Below, piece after piece: positions 45,480 to 58,879 of a stretch of 64,000 nt of DNA. Position numbers and translations under genes: made by a program. The notes below the pieces were generated by a model. It did not search any database. It was not told the DNA's origin and was given only the letters and a program-made list of their open reading frames with translations. Origin of the DNA: Wuchereria bancrofti. Its lineage: Eukaryota; Nematoda; Chromadorea; Rhabditida; Onchocercidae. The number at the start of each line of letters is the position of its first letter. The first letter of the stretch is position 1. The stretch lies in the NCBI GenBank assembly GCA_005281725.1, contig SSBO01000012.1, positions 19,357,060-19,421,059 on the forward strand, written 5' to 3'.

Positions 45480-47168
45480 ATGGGTATTTCACGTGATAAT
45501 TGGCATAAGAGACGTGCTACTGGTGGAAAGAGATGTCCGCCACACAAAAAGAGGAAGTTCGAGCTTGGGCGTCCTGCGTCAAATACAAAAGTGAATTAAT
45601 TGTTGTTATGTCTTTTTTCCTTTGGAAGCTAGTGGGTGTTTCTCTGCTGAATGTTGGCGTGGAATGGATAAAATTAGAATTCCCATTTCTTTACAACTGT
45701 TTCAAAACGCAAAAATGTTGCGAAATTTACCAGAAAAAGTTCTATAGAAATTAGGGAATTACCATTATGAATGGAACTAAAAGAAAATATCAAACAGAAT
45801 GCCATTATTAAAAAGATGAAAATGAACAGATTAGGTACGCGTTAGAAGAAATAGGCATTCAAGCAGAGCTGATTCCCTTTACTTTTTTTTTTTTTTTTTG
45901 GGTGTATTTGCCTACGTAGAAATCGTATTTTGCAGATTGGTCCAAAAAGAATCCATCTTGTTCGTTGCCGTGGTGGAAATATCAAACATCGTGCACTGAG
46001 ACTTGATGTTGGCACATTTTCGTGGGGATCAGAAGGTTCCTTTATTGTTTATTTTTTAGTTTTTGTCTATGATGATAAGAACCAGTTGGAAGCATGTCGC
46101 GAGTGAGATTTATTGATAGGATGGGGTGGTTTTGTTAATCAAACTAATTTCTTCGGTAGTTGGCAAGCAGTGGATGTGAAATATGTCAAAATATTTAACA
46201 TTTACTTCTTAATTGTTATCCTGGTTACAGGTTGCACACGTAAAACACGTATCGTCGACACCGTATATAATGCATCCAATAATGAATTAGTACGCACTAA
46301 GACACTGGTTAAAAATTCAATAATTACTGTTGATGCTGTTCCATTCCGTCAGTGGTACGAAGCACATTATGCTGTTCCATTGGCACGCAAAAAAGGTGCA
46401 AAGCTCACGGATGAGGAAGAAGCACGAATCAATAAGAAGCGTTCAAAGAAAGTACAGGCAAAATATACAGAGCGACAAAAGTTTGCTGAGGTTGAGTCAC
46501 ATCTTATCGAACAGTTCCAAAGTGGTCGGTTGCTAGGTTCGTTTTTTCGTTATTTTTGAACTAAAGTTTGGAATTTGATGGGAGTGAACGATGCAGAGAA
46601 AGGAAGAACTGTAAACTGTTAGTAAAAGATATCGGTCAAGATATATATATTTCGAATCGTATGATCTAGGATAAAAACAATACAAAGTAGCTTATTCTTG
46701 GTTTATTCTGACAAGTTTTAATAGTGGGAGAGATTAAAAATTACATATATTTTCTAATCATTTGATCTGAAACACTGTTGTTAGTGGCCAGCCAGTAGTA
46801 AACTGCGATAATTACAATTTACGGAGAGGCGTCTCGCAAGTTCAGTTTCTGTCTAACAGTCTTCGAATGTTGCCAAACGAGAACAGAGTCACAGTGTGGG
46901 CTTAAGTGTCTGTCTCTGTGCTAAGTTTCTCGGAAATCATATCATCCTTCAGATGCGGGTTGTTCTACTGTTCTGCTGGATGACCTCACCGAAGACTGGA
47001 ACAGTTGTTCATTTTGAGAGCTATTTTCATGAGTCTGTTTTTGTAATTGTTTTTTCAGCTTGTATTAGCTCTCGTCCGGGTCAGGTTGGCCGAGCTGATG
47101 GCTATATATTGGAGGGTAAAGAGCTTGAATTCTACTTGCGTAAAATCCGTGCTAAGAAAGCAAAGTAA
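45480..47168 (+). CDS. rps-8: small ribosomal subunit protein S8 (eS8)
   Basis: A component of the cytosolic 40S ribosomal subunit. Exons: 45480-45590, 45936-46035, 46231-46536, 47059-47168; phases agree and give 208 residues, the usual length for animal eS8. The N-terminus [20 protein letters not shown] is the family signature. It continues with [25 protein letters not shown] and [16 protein letters not shown], and the C-terminus has [17 protein letters not shown] and a basic RKIRAKKAK tail. It is the only plus-strand gene recognised with confidence and is divergent from mcm-3. Its introns contain patches much less AT-rich than other introns here; intron 3 may host a snoRNA. Confidence 0.98.
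46878..47003 (+). ncRNA. possible intronic H/ACA snoRNA in rps-8 intron 3
   Basis: Two hairpins can be drawn. Hairpin 1 (46878-46932) has stem CGAGAA/TTCTCG, then CAGAG/CTCTG, then ACAG/CTGT, with a one-sided 8-base internal loop TGCTAAGT resembling a guide pocket. AAATCA (46934-46939) fits the H-box pattern ANANNA. Hairpin 2 (46942-46983) has stem TCATCC/GGATGA. The first ACA after it, at 47001, is about 17 nt away, farther than usual. Ribosomal protein introns commonly host snoRNAs, but this remains a structural guess. Confidence 0.25.
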
Positions 47169-50093
47169 AGGACACTGCTTATTCGATAAAAATTGATAAC
47201 TGTTTGTTATGTTTTCCTGATTGGGTATGAAAAAGTTTCTATGTTATTACCAGATAAATCTATCAAATCAGTTCTCCTTGTTGACAGTTATAAAACTTCG
47301 TAATGAGCAAACAGGGGAAAGGTCTAATTTTTAGAAGTATTGGAGATAAAAGGTTTTTTTTTTTGTTGTTAAAGTATCTTGGTGACCAAAGTTATTGATG
47401 GGGTCGTGTACAATACAAAAAATCATGACATTTTTGCTCCCGATAATTCCACTCGCGACTTACACTGTACAGTGTCCAGATCGCTCAAAGCAATAAATGT
47501 GATGTCAAATGTTTCTCATTTCGACGCCTGAGGGTTGATTTGGGTAAAGATATTTCTATGATTCAAATTTCTGATTCAAACAGTCAAAACTTCCATCATA
47601 TGGGATTTGTTTACGGTACAGAATTTATCAGCTACGTATGCTGAACATATATATACTGCAAGAAATAATGTTAATAATGAGATAAAAAAGAAAAAAAACT
47701 GATGAGAAAAGGGGCAACTTTTTCTGTCATTCCTGATATATAATGTAACTTATTTCATATGTGTAATGTAAACTCATAAATAGCAGAAACGACAAGATGA
47801 AGCGATGAACTAGCATTTATTTAGTAACTTATTTTAAATAATGAAATCTTTTTTTTGCAAAAAGTTAATATAGTAATAGATGATGAAGAAAGAATTGGTC
47901 CTTCTATTTTTCTCCCATTCTTAATTATGAAAAATTTTGAAAATCGGTCATGAACATTCTCTATAACGATGAACATTTTCTGTTAATTATTTAACATTCT
48001 CCATTAACCATAAACATTTTCTGTTAATCACGAACATTGCTTGTAACAATGAGCATTCTTTGCTAATTTTATTAATCACAGACATTTCCTGTTAATCATA
48101 AACACTGAACCTTCTTTGTAATCACCATTATGCCTACTTCTTCCTTTTCTTTCACTTTTTCTTTTTCCCTTTTAATTTTGATGATAATTGTTTGATTTAG
48201 ACATATGTATCAATAGGAAAACAACATTTAATCTGTCAGCTCTTGTTTTTCCTTTTTATCTTTAATGTCTTTACATCTTTTCCTCTTCTTTTTTTTGTTT
48301 TAACTTTTTCTAATCTACAACAATCTTTTTTTTTTAATGAAAATTTATTGTTGCTGATATGATTCGATAAAATGTAGAAATAAAGAATGGGAACGGAAGA
48401 AAGGTGAAAATGTTGGAAATGATACATAATTAATTAAAGTTTGTTTGACAAAACTCGTTTAATTCGTAAAAGTTGACTTTATTCATTAAACACAATCATT
48501 GTTTCCTCTTTTATTGATTCTTACTACATTAATCCGATACAACTGAATATGATGACAATGTGACGTGATATGGTATGATACTATAAACAAATGACAACTG
48601 TTAATAATTGATAAATGATCAAACAATTTTGAAAGGAAGAATTTATATAATCAACTTATAAAGGATGACAAATTACAAAATTGTTGTCACTGCTATCATT
48701 TTATAAAATATGTCGGTATCATTTGCTGATTAGTGCCTTTAATTTAATATTGTTGTTTTTTATTTTGATATCTGACAATTCCAATTTTACTTATGATTAA
48801 AAATAGAAGTATCAATCGGGTAATTTGTACTGATAAATAAAAAATATTTTGATCATACTAACAACCAAATATTTCTAATCGATATATACTATTAAGTATG
48901 GAAAATTCATTTAATAATAATTTATTAAAATTTGACTATAAAAGAAAAAATTTTTTGAAATTTATCAAATTTTTAAAACCAACTTATTCCGTTTAATAAT
49001 AAGTAGATGAATCGTTTTTTTGCTAATTTTTATTCAATTACCATTTGATACAAAAGTAACATAAAGACAATTTACCTTACACCGATAATTTTACTGCATG
49101 TTAATTAAAACTGATTAATTCAGACAATTAATAGTCCTAAGTAAAAAGGATGAATTAAATAAAATAATTCTTAATAGCTGATCCCATTGAATTATTCTTC
49201 TAACTGTGACCACTAAATACTATTTATATTTGGTGCTAAACTTTATAAATTATTAGATTCTTAACATTTATAAAAGAGTCAGAGAGAGAGAGATGGAAGG
49301 AAAAAAGACCTTAAATATTTAAAAACTCTGTGATAATGACCATTTTTTCTCTTATCAATAAAATTATAAATGTACAAAAACACTAAAAATTTTTGCTGTT
49401 TACTAAATTCTTTGCTATAAATGGTTACTAATTTAGCCAACTATATGAATCATTTAAATTGTTTATTTATTCGGTAAATTTATTTAACTGACGAATTATA
49501 TAATTCGGTATTTTAACAATTGCACGTGTAAACAAAACAAAATATCAACAAAAATATAGCTGAACTAAATTATTTTGTATTAATCGAATGATAGCTATTT
49601 TAATCAATGAATGATAAAAAAAATTAATCAGCCAATGACATTTTGCAAGATTAAACTTTAAAATTATTTGTCAATTTCATCATGAATTCTTGTTCTACCT
49701 ATATTCAAATAAATAATCTTATTAAGAAATTTTTTTAATCTTTCTCTATTGAAGAAATAAATAAATAGTATCTTTCAATCACTCTCTCTCCCCACTTCAA
49801 AATGACTGAATTTTGAAATATTATGAAATGCGAAAACCGGTAACATATAATTTATATGAGAATAGTTTTTGGAAAAATGAAATTTATAAACAAAAAAGGA
49901 TTGCATTTTAACAAATTTTGCAAAATTTTAAATTATTTTCTAGATAATTTTGCTGTTGCGGAAATTATTTAATTTAATTTTAATAACGAAAAAAGAGGTG
50001 AAAAGCAATAAGGTAAATTTCAAAGCACTGATTATAATATTAGTAAAGCGGCATGAATAAAATAATTGCGAAATGTTACAATCATTACACGGA
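47169..50093. other. convergent spacer between rps-8 and the collagen gene
   Basis: AT-rich DNA between the 3' ends of two genes facing each other. It contains a degenerate 19-21 bp repeat at 47951-48120. I see no coding segment. Confidence 0.6.
47951..48120. repeat. degenerate tandem repeat, unit about 20 bp
   Basis: About eight imperfect units of the type AACATTTTCTGTTAATCACG recur, most of them 19-21 bases apart (for example AACATTCTCTATAACGATG, AACATTCTCCATTAACCATA, AACATTGCTTGTAACAATG). Drift between units suggests an old array. Confidence 0.75.
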
Positions 50094-52707
50094 TCACGTG
50101 ACGGTGGTACGTCTTGGTGGACATGGGCAATAGGATGCATCACTTCCTGGTGTTCCTGGTGGACCCATTGGACCACTGAAACCTGGCGAACCATTCGGTC
50201 CTGATTCACCTGCTGGTCCAGGTGGTCCTTGTGCTCCAGTAAAACCTTGATTTCCGTCATTACCATCCGGACCTGGAAATCCTTGTGGTCCAAGTGGTCC
50301 TTTGGGTCCCGGTGGTCCTGGTTCTCCTTTGAAACCCCGTACACTATTTCGTCCCGCTGGTCCTGGTGCACCATTTTTGCCATTTGGACCAGCTTCACCT
50401 GAAATAGAGTCACGAATTCAGGACATTATTTTTATTTGATTATCACATTAAAGCGTCATTATCATCCGGACTTGGAAATCTCTCTTTTGGTCCAAGTGGT
50501 CCTTAGCGATATGGCTTTTTGCAAAAATATAAGAGTATTTACTTACCTGTTGGTCCAGGATTACCAGGCGGACCTTCAAATCCAGGTTCACCCCGATATC
50601 CAGGTGGTCCTGGTGGGCCATTTTCTCCCATTTCCCCGGGAGGGCCTGGTTGACCTGAAAGTTTATATATTACTGCATATGCATTAATATTTCAGATTTC
50701 AATGGAGTGATTACAATATGAATTGCTCCAAAATGAAAGCTTGATGAAGAAGGAAACTATGCACACCTGGGAAACCTTGTGGACCACCAGGACAAATACG
50801 ACAGTTAGCCTTGATATCTACACTCACGGGTGGATAATTGCCACGTAATCCTGGTGGTCCTGGTGGTCCAGGTTCTCCATTGGTACCATCCATTCCTGGT
50901 TCACCTGGTGAACCAGGTGGACCTGGAGGACAAGATGCTGCTGCATCACATTCTGAAATTGTTATTGCCGTAGGTAATCTCATCCAAAATGCAAGAAATT
51001 CATTCAGAAGCAATGAAATATAGCAAAAAAATCATTGGAGTCAACAATATTATTGATAATTAATTTGAAACAAAAAATTTTTCAAATACTTCAAATAGCT
51101 TTATTTTTTCCTCTTTTTTGCGAGCTATTAATTTTTTTTTTTCTTGAGAAGATGAATTGTTCTTTTTTTAAATAAAAGAAAACAAAACAATTTACGGCAT
51201 TCTCCTGGTAATGCTAGGCCACGTTTCTTTCGATATATTGCAAATGGCGAAGAGCCAAATGCGATACTTTGGCCCTTCACTTGGAAATAAATTTCATTTT
51301 GTAGTCCTCGAAATTCTTCCATATCCTGATAAGCTTGAACATTATCATTTGATCAGCAATGTTAGCAAATTATAAATAATTATAAAATTATAAGTGGTAC
51401 TTTTGCTTCCACACATACAAATCCTAACAAATAAACAAATTTAAGAAAATGTTTTTTTCTTAATTACCATAGTAATTTAATCATATTAATGAAATTTTAC
51501 AATGTTTTAATATTCATTCTATCACAAAAATGTTCATACTGCACTATTGCATATTATACGTAAATTAACAACGTTTTAACATATTACAAAAAAAGTTCCT
51601 TTTTCTTTTTTAAATTCATTTAACAGTTATTTTTAACAATTTACAGTAAATTTAAGGAAGGAATTATTATAATGAATTGCTTTTAATTTGAAAAAAATTA
51701 AAAAAATTTCAAAAATCAATTTTACTATTTTTTTGCTTTTTTTGTTTACCGTTACCAATGTCATAAATGTATACAATTAGTTATAATATGGCTAACTATA
51801 AAAGTCATTTGAAAAATATTATGAATTTTAAAAAAGATTCATTTTTTAGGATTTTCTTTTTTTCTTAAAATTTTTAATGGCACACATCTTCATAAATGTT
51901 CGAAATCTTAATTAATTAGTGACACGAAAATATTTGCTTATTTTACTCTTTTTTTTTTAAATTGATTTCAAGGAATTAAAAATGAAAGAAAGACTTCCAA
52001 TAAATGAATTGTTAATTAGTTGACAAATCCTTTTTTTTTTGTTTTGAAATATTCTTCAACTACACCAAGAAATTTTTCACCAATAAATGTATACAGGATG
52101 TTTCAAAAAATTAATTAATTGATAATAAATAAAAACAATAAAAGCTCCTAACATTATTTTTTAATTTTATCAAAAAAGTGTAATATAAAAAAAAAAAAAA
52201 AAAACAAAAGAAGATACCAATTGTTTTGGTTAAATTTTGAATAATTTGAGCATTACATATGAAAATAGTACATATAGCCTTCAGATGATATACAAATACA
52301 CGTGTACGTGTATTATGGTATTTAAATATAGTTTATAATAAATTTTTTTTGCACATAATTCTTAACATAAATTTTATAATTTTATCTATATTTTTTTTTA
52401 ATTAAAATTTATTACAATCTTTTATTGTAGTATTTCGAAACATTTAAATATCACATTTAAGATGCAGTATTTAAACTATATTTAAATACCAAACATACAT
52501 GAAATTTAAGATCATATCGGATTTTTGTTTTTTTTTTTTGTTTTGAATTATTATAAAATATTTAAATAATTCTATTACACGTACCAATGCGATATCGTAT
52601 TGGATTTCCGAGATCTTATTATATAAGGTGGGAAGGAACATAACGCATGCTACCAGTGCACATATGCTGAATCCTACCGCAGAATAAGCAGCCAAATGAG
52701 CTGACAT
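50094..52707 (-). CDS. nematode cuticle collagen
   Basis: A secreted structural protein of the cuticle made by the hypodermis. Exons: 52707-52585, 51325-51196, 50952-50767, 50654-50547, 50398-50094; phases agree and give 283 residues, a usual length. Residues 1-41 include a hydrophobic signal-anchor ([20 protein letters not shown]). Next comes a non-collagenous part with a YRKKRG subtilisin-like processing site, then a Cys pair (GECQC), [13 protein letters not shown], a break with two cysteines (ANCRICPGG), and a long interrupted Gly-X-Y region with PGPPG blocks. It ends in Tyr-Cys-Pro-Cys-Pro-Pro and a short tail. The arrangement of small Gly-X-Y blocks between cysteine pairs is standard for the family; I did not assign a subgroup. 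The ATG at 52707 follows an acceptor 21 nt upstream. Intron 4 contains a relic of exon 5 sequence. Confidence 0.96.
50456..50505 (-). pseudogene. relic copy of collagen exon 5 sequence inside intron 4
   Basis: About 50 bases closely resemble 50257-50303 in exon 5 (shared plus-strand words CATCCGGAC, TGGAAATC and GGTCCAAGTGGTCCTT). The relic differs by substitutions and a small insertion, and no splice sites bound it. It looks like a local duplication of Gly-X-Y coding sequence left in the intron. Confidence 0.75.
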
Positions 52708-52727
52708 ATTTGTCAACTATTTGTCAA

Positions 52728-52738
52728 CCTGAAATGAA
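52728..52738 (-). promoter_or_regulatory. probable trans-splice acceptor of the collagen gene
   Basis: Minus-strand TTCATTTCAG with the mature 5' end at 52728, 21 nt before the ATG. Confidence 0.5.
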
Positions 52739-54356
52739 AACAAGATGCAAAAAAAAAAAAAAAATTTATTAATATGATTTGTGCGAAAATATATTCAATA
52801 AATTGTTCAAAAAAAAATTTTTTTTTTTACTCTACTTTTGTACAAAAAACAGAACGACTTTTCTTTTTTTTTTAGAAAAAAGCATGACAAATTAATAATG
52901 ATCAGAAAATAAAACCTGAAATTAATAATGAAAATTTAAGAAGTCTTTTGATTTCTGAAATGAAATATTAGAGGAAAGATAAGTCATATTAATACGAATT
53001 ACTATAAATTAACACAATCAATAATAAGTTGAGTAATTGAAATATAATTTGAATATATTTAAAAGATAAGCAGATGAGAAAGATCAAAATAAAATCTCTT
53101 TTTCATTAAATTAATTAATACAAAGGAAGAGAAAGAAAAGAAATTGCTGTTAATGCAAACGTGAAGAATGAAATGTCATTTCCAAAATTTTGTAAATTAT
53201 CGAAATAATTTCCTTAAATGAATGACATCCATTAATGACTTTTTTTTCATTTCTTTGTTTTTTTTTTGTTTTATTTTGCTTTGTTTATTAGTTTCGAAAT
53301 TCAGTTTATATTAAAATGAAATTTTATGTTAAAATATAAGAAAAAAGACAAAATTATGAATGTTGCTGAACGAAATGAAAACTAATGCATACTATATTTT
53401 TTTATTAATACGTGAACAATCTAAGATGGATTATTTACAGACACACACACAAAAAAAGAAACGGAAAATTTGTTGTCCCGAAAAAAAAATTAATTCACAT
53501 TTTCATTACGATTTATAAATACTTACTTATTTATACTACCATTATCTTTTCAAAATTTTCACATTTTTTCTTTCACTCATTACTTTGAACTATTATTTTT
53601 TTGATTTTCCTTTAGAATTTTTTTACTAAAAATTCTATGCTTAAATAGTTTTTGCTATTAATTCACGCTTTAAATAAAATTGGATTTGATTTAGAAAAAA
53701 GAAATAGAAATCTTAGCAAGTATATTTAATCACTTTATGCTATATTTGAAATTTTCAATGTAATTTTTAGTTTTCAGCACTTTCTTTTTCTTTTTTTAAC
53801 AAATAAAATCTTAATTATTAATCAAGAACTTATATTTAAAACTTCAAATAAACATTCACATTCATCAATAAGCATATGGATGCGTATAATATCATATTTG
53901 ATTTGATCGTAAATTGATTGAGATCGATTAAACAGTTAAAAACTTCTCATTAAATGATAAATTAAAAGAAATAAACAAAATGCAATGAATAATTGGCTAA
54001 TATATGTACAATTAACTTCAACTTTATGTATATTTGATTAATTTAAATAACACTACGCAAATATTGAAATAGTTGAACAAAGTAAAGCCGTTAACAATTT
54101 ATGTTTATTTTATCAGAAAGAAAGAAATAAATAATGCTGGAATATTCGTAAATGAAGAATTTATAATTTAAGCAAAAAACCGTTAACTTTTGTAAGTGAC
54201 AAATCTATTAAGATGTAAAGTAAAATTAAATAGTCTTAATTGTATGATAAAATGGCATTGTAATTTTACTAAAATTCAGTAATTTCATTATTTAGGTATA
54301 ACAATATTAATTTCTGCAAATGATAAATTCAGTAAAAGGTGCGACGTGATTTTATA

Positions 54357-54380
54357 TGTATATATATATATATATATATT
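54357..54380. repeat. (TA)n microsatellite
   Basis: An alternating TA run of about 24 bases, read directly. Confidence 0.9.
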
Positions 54381-57269
54381 TGTTAACGATGTGAAAAGAA
54401 AATCAAGTTTTATAAAAGAGGTAATGTAAGATAATGTATATAAATGAAACACGTTTTTACGCTGATATTATTAATTCACAAAAAGAAATCTAAAATTTTA
54501 TTCAAGGCAACAACTAATATAGTATGATAAGGTAATTCAGTCAGTCTTATTAATAAATATCTATCAAAAACAAAGTATTTTTATTTGAAAAAAGCAAAAA
54601 AAAAAAAAAAAGAAACAAAAAACAAAATTATTTCATTTGTATACAAATAAATTTCTTTCATTGTTTTTATTGTACTTATATAATTTTCAAAATGTTGAAA
54701 TTATTTGCCAAATAAATCACACCAATTTTTTTTTATAATACTTAATTGACCATAACTAATTAAGAATTACTGAATAACAAATTTACGGAAAAAAGGGAAA
54801 AAAAGGAAAACACATTTTTTCCTTTTTTCTAATAAAAAAAAAGCATAAAATAAATTATGAAAAATAATTTTAAAAAATTAAAAATAATTTAATCTTATTT
54901 TTGCTCTAAAAATCAGGCGATAATATTCTTGGTGACCATTAGTCGATATGAATTATTAAGTTTTTTTAAGAGAGGAAAAAAGTTGATTACATTTTCTTAC
55001 ATCATTAAATGAATGAATGAAATGAGAATGATTGAATGAAATATTTCAACATAGGCTATATCAAATATCCGGTATTTTCTGTCATTTTCACCCGATCGAG
55101 TATGAGCGTCAAACATATTCATTTTAATCAAATCCGGGATTCTTTCTATTTTATCCGTCGTAGACAAACCAATTCATCAAAATTTTCATTTAATTTATCA
55201 CAAATGAATGACGTTTGTCAGTACTGTGGTAAATTATGATCGTAAATATTTGTTTTAATTAGTGATTAGGGAAAACAGATTTTCCTCATTAATACTAATA
55301 TTTAATATGAAGTTTACAAGATTAGCTAATATTAAATATTATATTTCCTAACAATTGACTAAATTTGATTAGATTTATATGAAAATTATCTTAACACTAC
55401 CATTACCATTATTATTGCGTATAATTAAAATTCGTGGCCTGTTAAAATGAAATATTTCATATTTCATATCTGGTGATAAGAGTATTATATATTAACTTAT
55501 TATATATAAACTAAATTTTCAGTTTTTGATAATTCTGCTTAAAAAAAGCTGAATGTTTAAAGTTTATACTGTATTAAAGAATTTTCTTGATTTAAATTTT
55601 TTAATCTAAAGCAAACGCTAATCTTAGAAAAATCGCAGTAAAATGATAGCAAATGAAGTGAATTGAAAGAAAAATAAAATGCTTAAATAATACGGAATGG
55701 CATAGTTTATGCTAACTGATTTTTCTAACTGATAACACTAACCGGGCTGTATTGAATATAAAATTGTCTTGAATTTTCAATTTTTTTTTTTCAAAAAAAT
55801 GAAATTTTCAGATGATAGAGTGTTAATGAAGAAATTAATTGGTTGAATATTCGAAAAAAAGAAAAGCAAATCAACAAAGATATTAATTATTTCTAACTGA
55901 GATTTTATATCAGTATATATACGCATATTAAAAAAAAAGAAAACAATTATTCATCAAGTAAGCAGTGTTCGGATCATTGTTTAATAATGAGGATGGACCT
56001 GTTTCCGTACAAATCATTCTTGTAATAACATTAAATTTCAAAAAAAAGAAGGAAAAAAAATACCCAAAGGCAAAATGACATGTAAATTGCCCATCTTATC
56101 TTCATCCTCAATTCATATCACTCATTATTATTCATTCCATTCAATACAGATAATCTCAAAAAAAAAGAAGAAAAAAAATTCTAAAAGAAAAATTGAAAAA
56201 AATGAAATTAAAACAAAATAATGAAATTTTAATATACAATTTGTTGAAATTTTTTTTGAGTATTCCTCATATAAAATTCACTTCTCATTTAGAGCCTTTT
56301 TTTTCTCCTACATATATTTGAAATTAAAATTTGAGTAGAAAAGCGAGAAGAAAACTTTTCGGAGTAAATTTGTCCTGTTTGAAAATAAATTGCTTCAGGC
56401 GCAATGCAATTTCTTCTGATTAACAATGAATGACCACTTACTTTTTAATTATTTACAATTAATGCAATTTGTTGCTGTAAATTTAAGTTAATTACACAAT
56501 AATTGATCTCGGAAAATGTTTGCTAAAATGAATGCCGCAGTTTGTTTTGCAAACGTATTTTTCCGTCAGTACGTCAGATTGAGCGTTTGATGATTTATTA
56601 TTAATTTAAGAACTTGATTCGATTTTATGATCAGGTATGTCAGTGATTTGTTCCGAATCTAATTTCTTGTGTTTTTTTTTAAATGCCTTAAAAAAGATTA
56701 TTTACAATTTCATTTAAATGAAAAAAGAATGGAAATGTTTCATGATATATTGTTTTAAAATTCAAAATAGCTTAAATAGTTTATCTTGTATAAATGAATT
56801 ACTCAGAAAAAAATAGAAAAAGACATGAAAATTTATCCAAAAAGGATAATCTGCTTATGCGTAGACGAATAAAATTATTGCATCATGGTTTTTCATCATT
56901 GTTTTAATTGCAAAAGTTTTTAAATAAAATAAATTGCCTTATCTAAAAGACATTTTTAAAAGAAAAAAAAAATTAAAAATCGAAAAAAAAAAGAGAAGGA
57001 AAACGAATTACGAATTAACAAAATATTTGAATTCTCACTAATTATTGATCAAATCAATTTTTAAAAGAATGGGAAAATGAATAAAATTAGTAAAAATGAC
57101 AAAATGGAAGAACAGTAAAAGAAATGAAGTGAATAACTGTGATGAAATTTACAAATTCACATATTGTTGTCTCGAAATGATACCATTTCATTACTTTTGT
57201 TAGTACTTCTTCCATCACACCATTCACAGCCATTATCATATGATTAAAAAAAAAATGTAGAAATATGAG

Positions 57270-57395
57270 GACAATAATAATAGTAATAAATAATAATGGT
57301 AGCAAAAGCAACAAAACAACTAGAACAATAACAACAGTAATAATAATAATAACAATAACAGTAACAGCAACAACAATAACAACAACACTGATGCG
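57270..57395. repeat. AAT/AAC trinucleotide-rich tract
   Basis: Interrupted AATAAC/AACAGT-type repeats. The long Tyr/Cys open frame here on the minus strand is a translation of this tract and not a gene. Confidence 0.8.
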
Positions 57396-57834
57396 AGTGA
57401 CAATAATAAAAGGAATGGAATAAACTTTTCCTTCCCTTATACAGTGTAAATATTACTGAATAAATTAACATTTACACCTACAATTATTTATATACGTATA
57501 TGTATGTGAATGTGTTCACATACATAAATTATAAAAAGAATAAAATGATTAGTTCCATTCAACAGGTTTCAATGTAGTGACCAATGCGACACTTTATATC
57601 ATCTAATTTTTGATGTAATCTCTTCAAGGGTATTATCATCATCCAGTCATCAGTGCTTTTCTCTAAAATTTCTTGTCTATCATCAAAATAATGAAAAAAA
57701 AAAAAAAAAAGAAGAAAAAATGGTGGAAAAAAGACAAAAAAGAAAAGGGGGAAAATTGGTGATAGTTATTAGTAGTTATTGAGTAAAATATGGCAGTTAC
57801 TTCGGAATATTACTTTCCTTTTTTTCATTGTCAT

Positions 57835-57905
57835 TTATTTATTTATTATCAATCGTTATTATTATTATTTTTATTATTTTATTATTGTTATTATTACTAT
57901 TATTC
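57835..57905. repeat. ATT trinucleotide-rich tract
   Basis: Interrupted TTATTATT repeats, roughly complementary to the AAT tract about 500 bp to the left. Confidence 0.8.
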
Positions 57906-58879
57906 CTGGATATATACTGGATAATTACGATTATAATTACTGGATATATGTGGCCTGAAATGAGTGCATAGTATAAAACAAGATTGAGTAATATAACCAA
58001 TTTCTTGTGTTTCCTTTATTTATTTGTTTGTCTTTTTTAATAATGTTTATCACTCCGAAGTGTTACTTTCTACATTCATTTATTTTGCTTTCGTATTTTC
58101 TTAACTGATTAATTTATTCATTCATCAAAAATTAAAGAATAACAGAAGCTGACATCACTAATAGAGGGAAAAAAGGAAGGAGCAAAATTATGTGTAACAG
58201 AAATGAAATTATGAAAAATTTAATTTATCTTAGGAATATCTGATGAAGTCAACAAAATGCACAGTCATATATTTGCTAAAATTTTTTGTCCTCTTTCATT
58301 CTCTCGTTATCTCTATCGCATTATCCATGTAATTGTCGTCCTTATTTCAGAAATAAATAATCAAATGAAGGAAAAAGTAAAAAAGAATGAATAAAATATG
58401 AAATTCAACAACTTTTTACTTCCTATTACTTAACAATAAATGAAAATGATAAATATGAATTGAAAAATATCATAAACATTTTGTAAAATGCAAATTATTA
58501 TCGTTATTTGTTGTTATTTGTTCGCGTTATAACACATGATTCAATATTATTGTACGAAAATATCTTTTTCTTGAAATTTTCTGACTAAAAAAAATTCGTT
58601 CTTAAATAATAATTTACATTTCACAATGTATTTATTATCGTCTAATAATACAATGAAATTATTGATGGGACTTTTATGGATAATAATACCAAAATAACAA
58701 TATATCACCATTATTTCTCTTAAACAAATTCAGCAAGAAATAAAAATTAAAAATTGTTTATTATAAATTTAAAAAATGAAAGGAACAAAATTCTGTTTCA
58801 AAGAAATACAAGATTTTATGAATATAATGCATTGGGAATAGAACGAATTTGTTCGAAATTTTACATATTTACAAAACAA

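Noticed and set aside
46036..46230. Possible C/D box snoRNA in rps-8 intron 2 (perfect ATGATGA C box near 46069).
   Set aside because: I found no CTGA D box downstream in the intron and no terminal stem.
50436..51023. Plus-strand Pro/Gly-rich open frames over the collagen gene.
   Set aside because: They are antisense shadows of the Gly-X-Y coding exons.
57244..57471. Cys/Tyr-rich open frame resembling a cysteine-rich peptide.
   Set aside because: It is the translation of an AAT/AAC microsatellite on the opposite strand.
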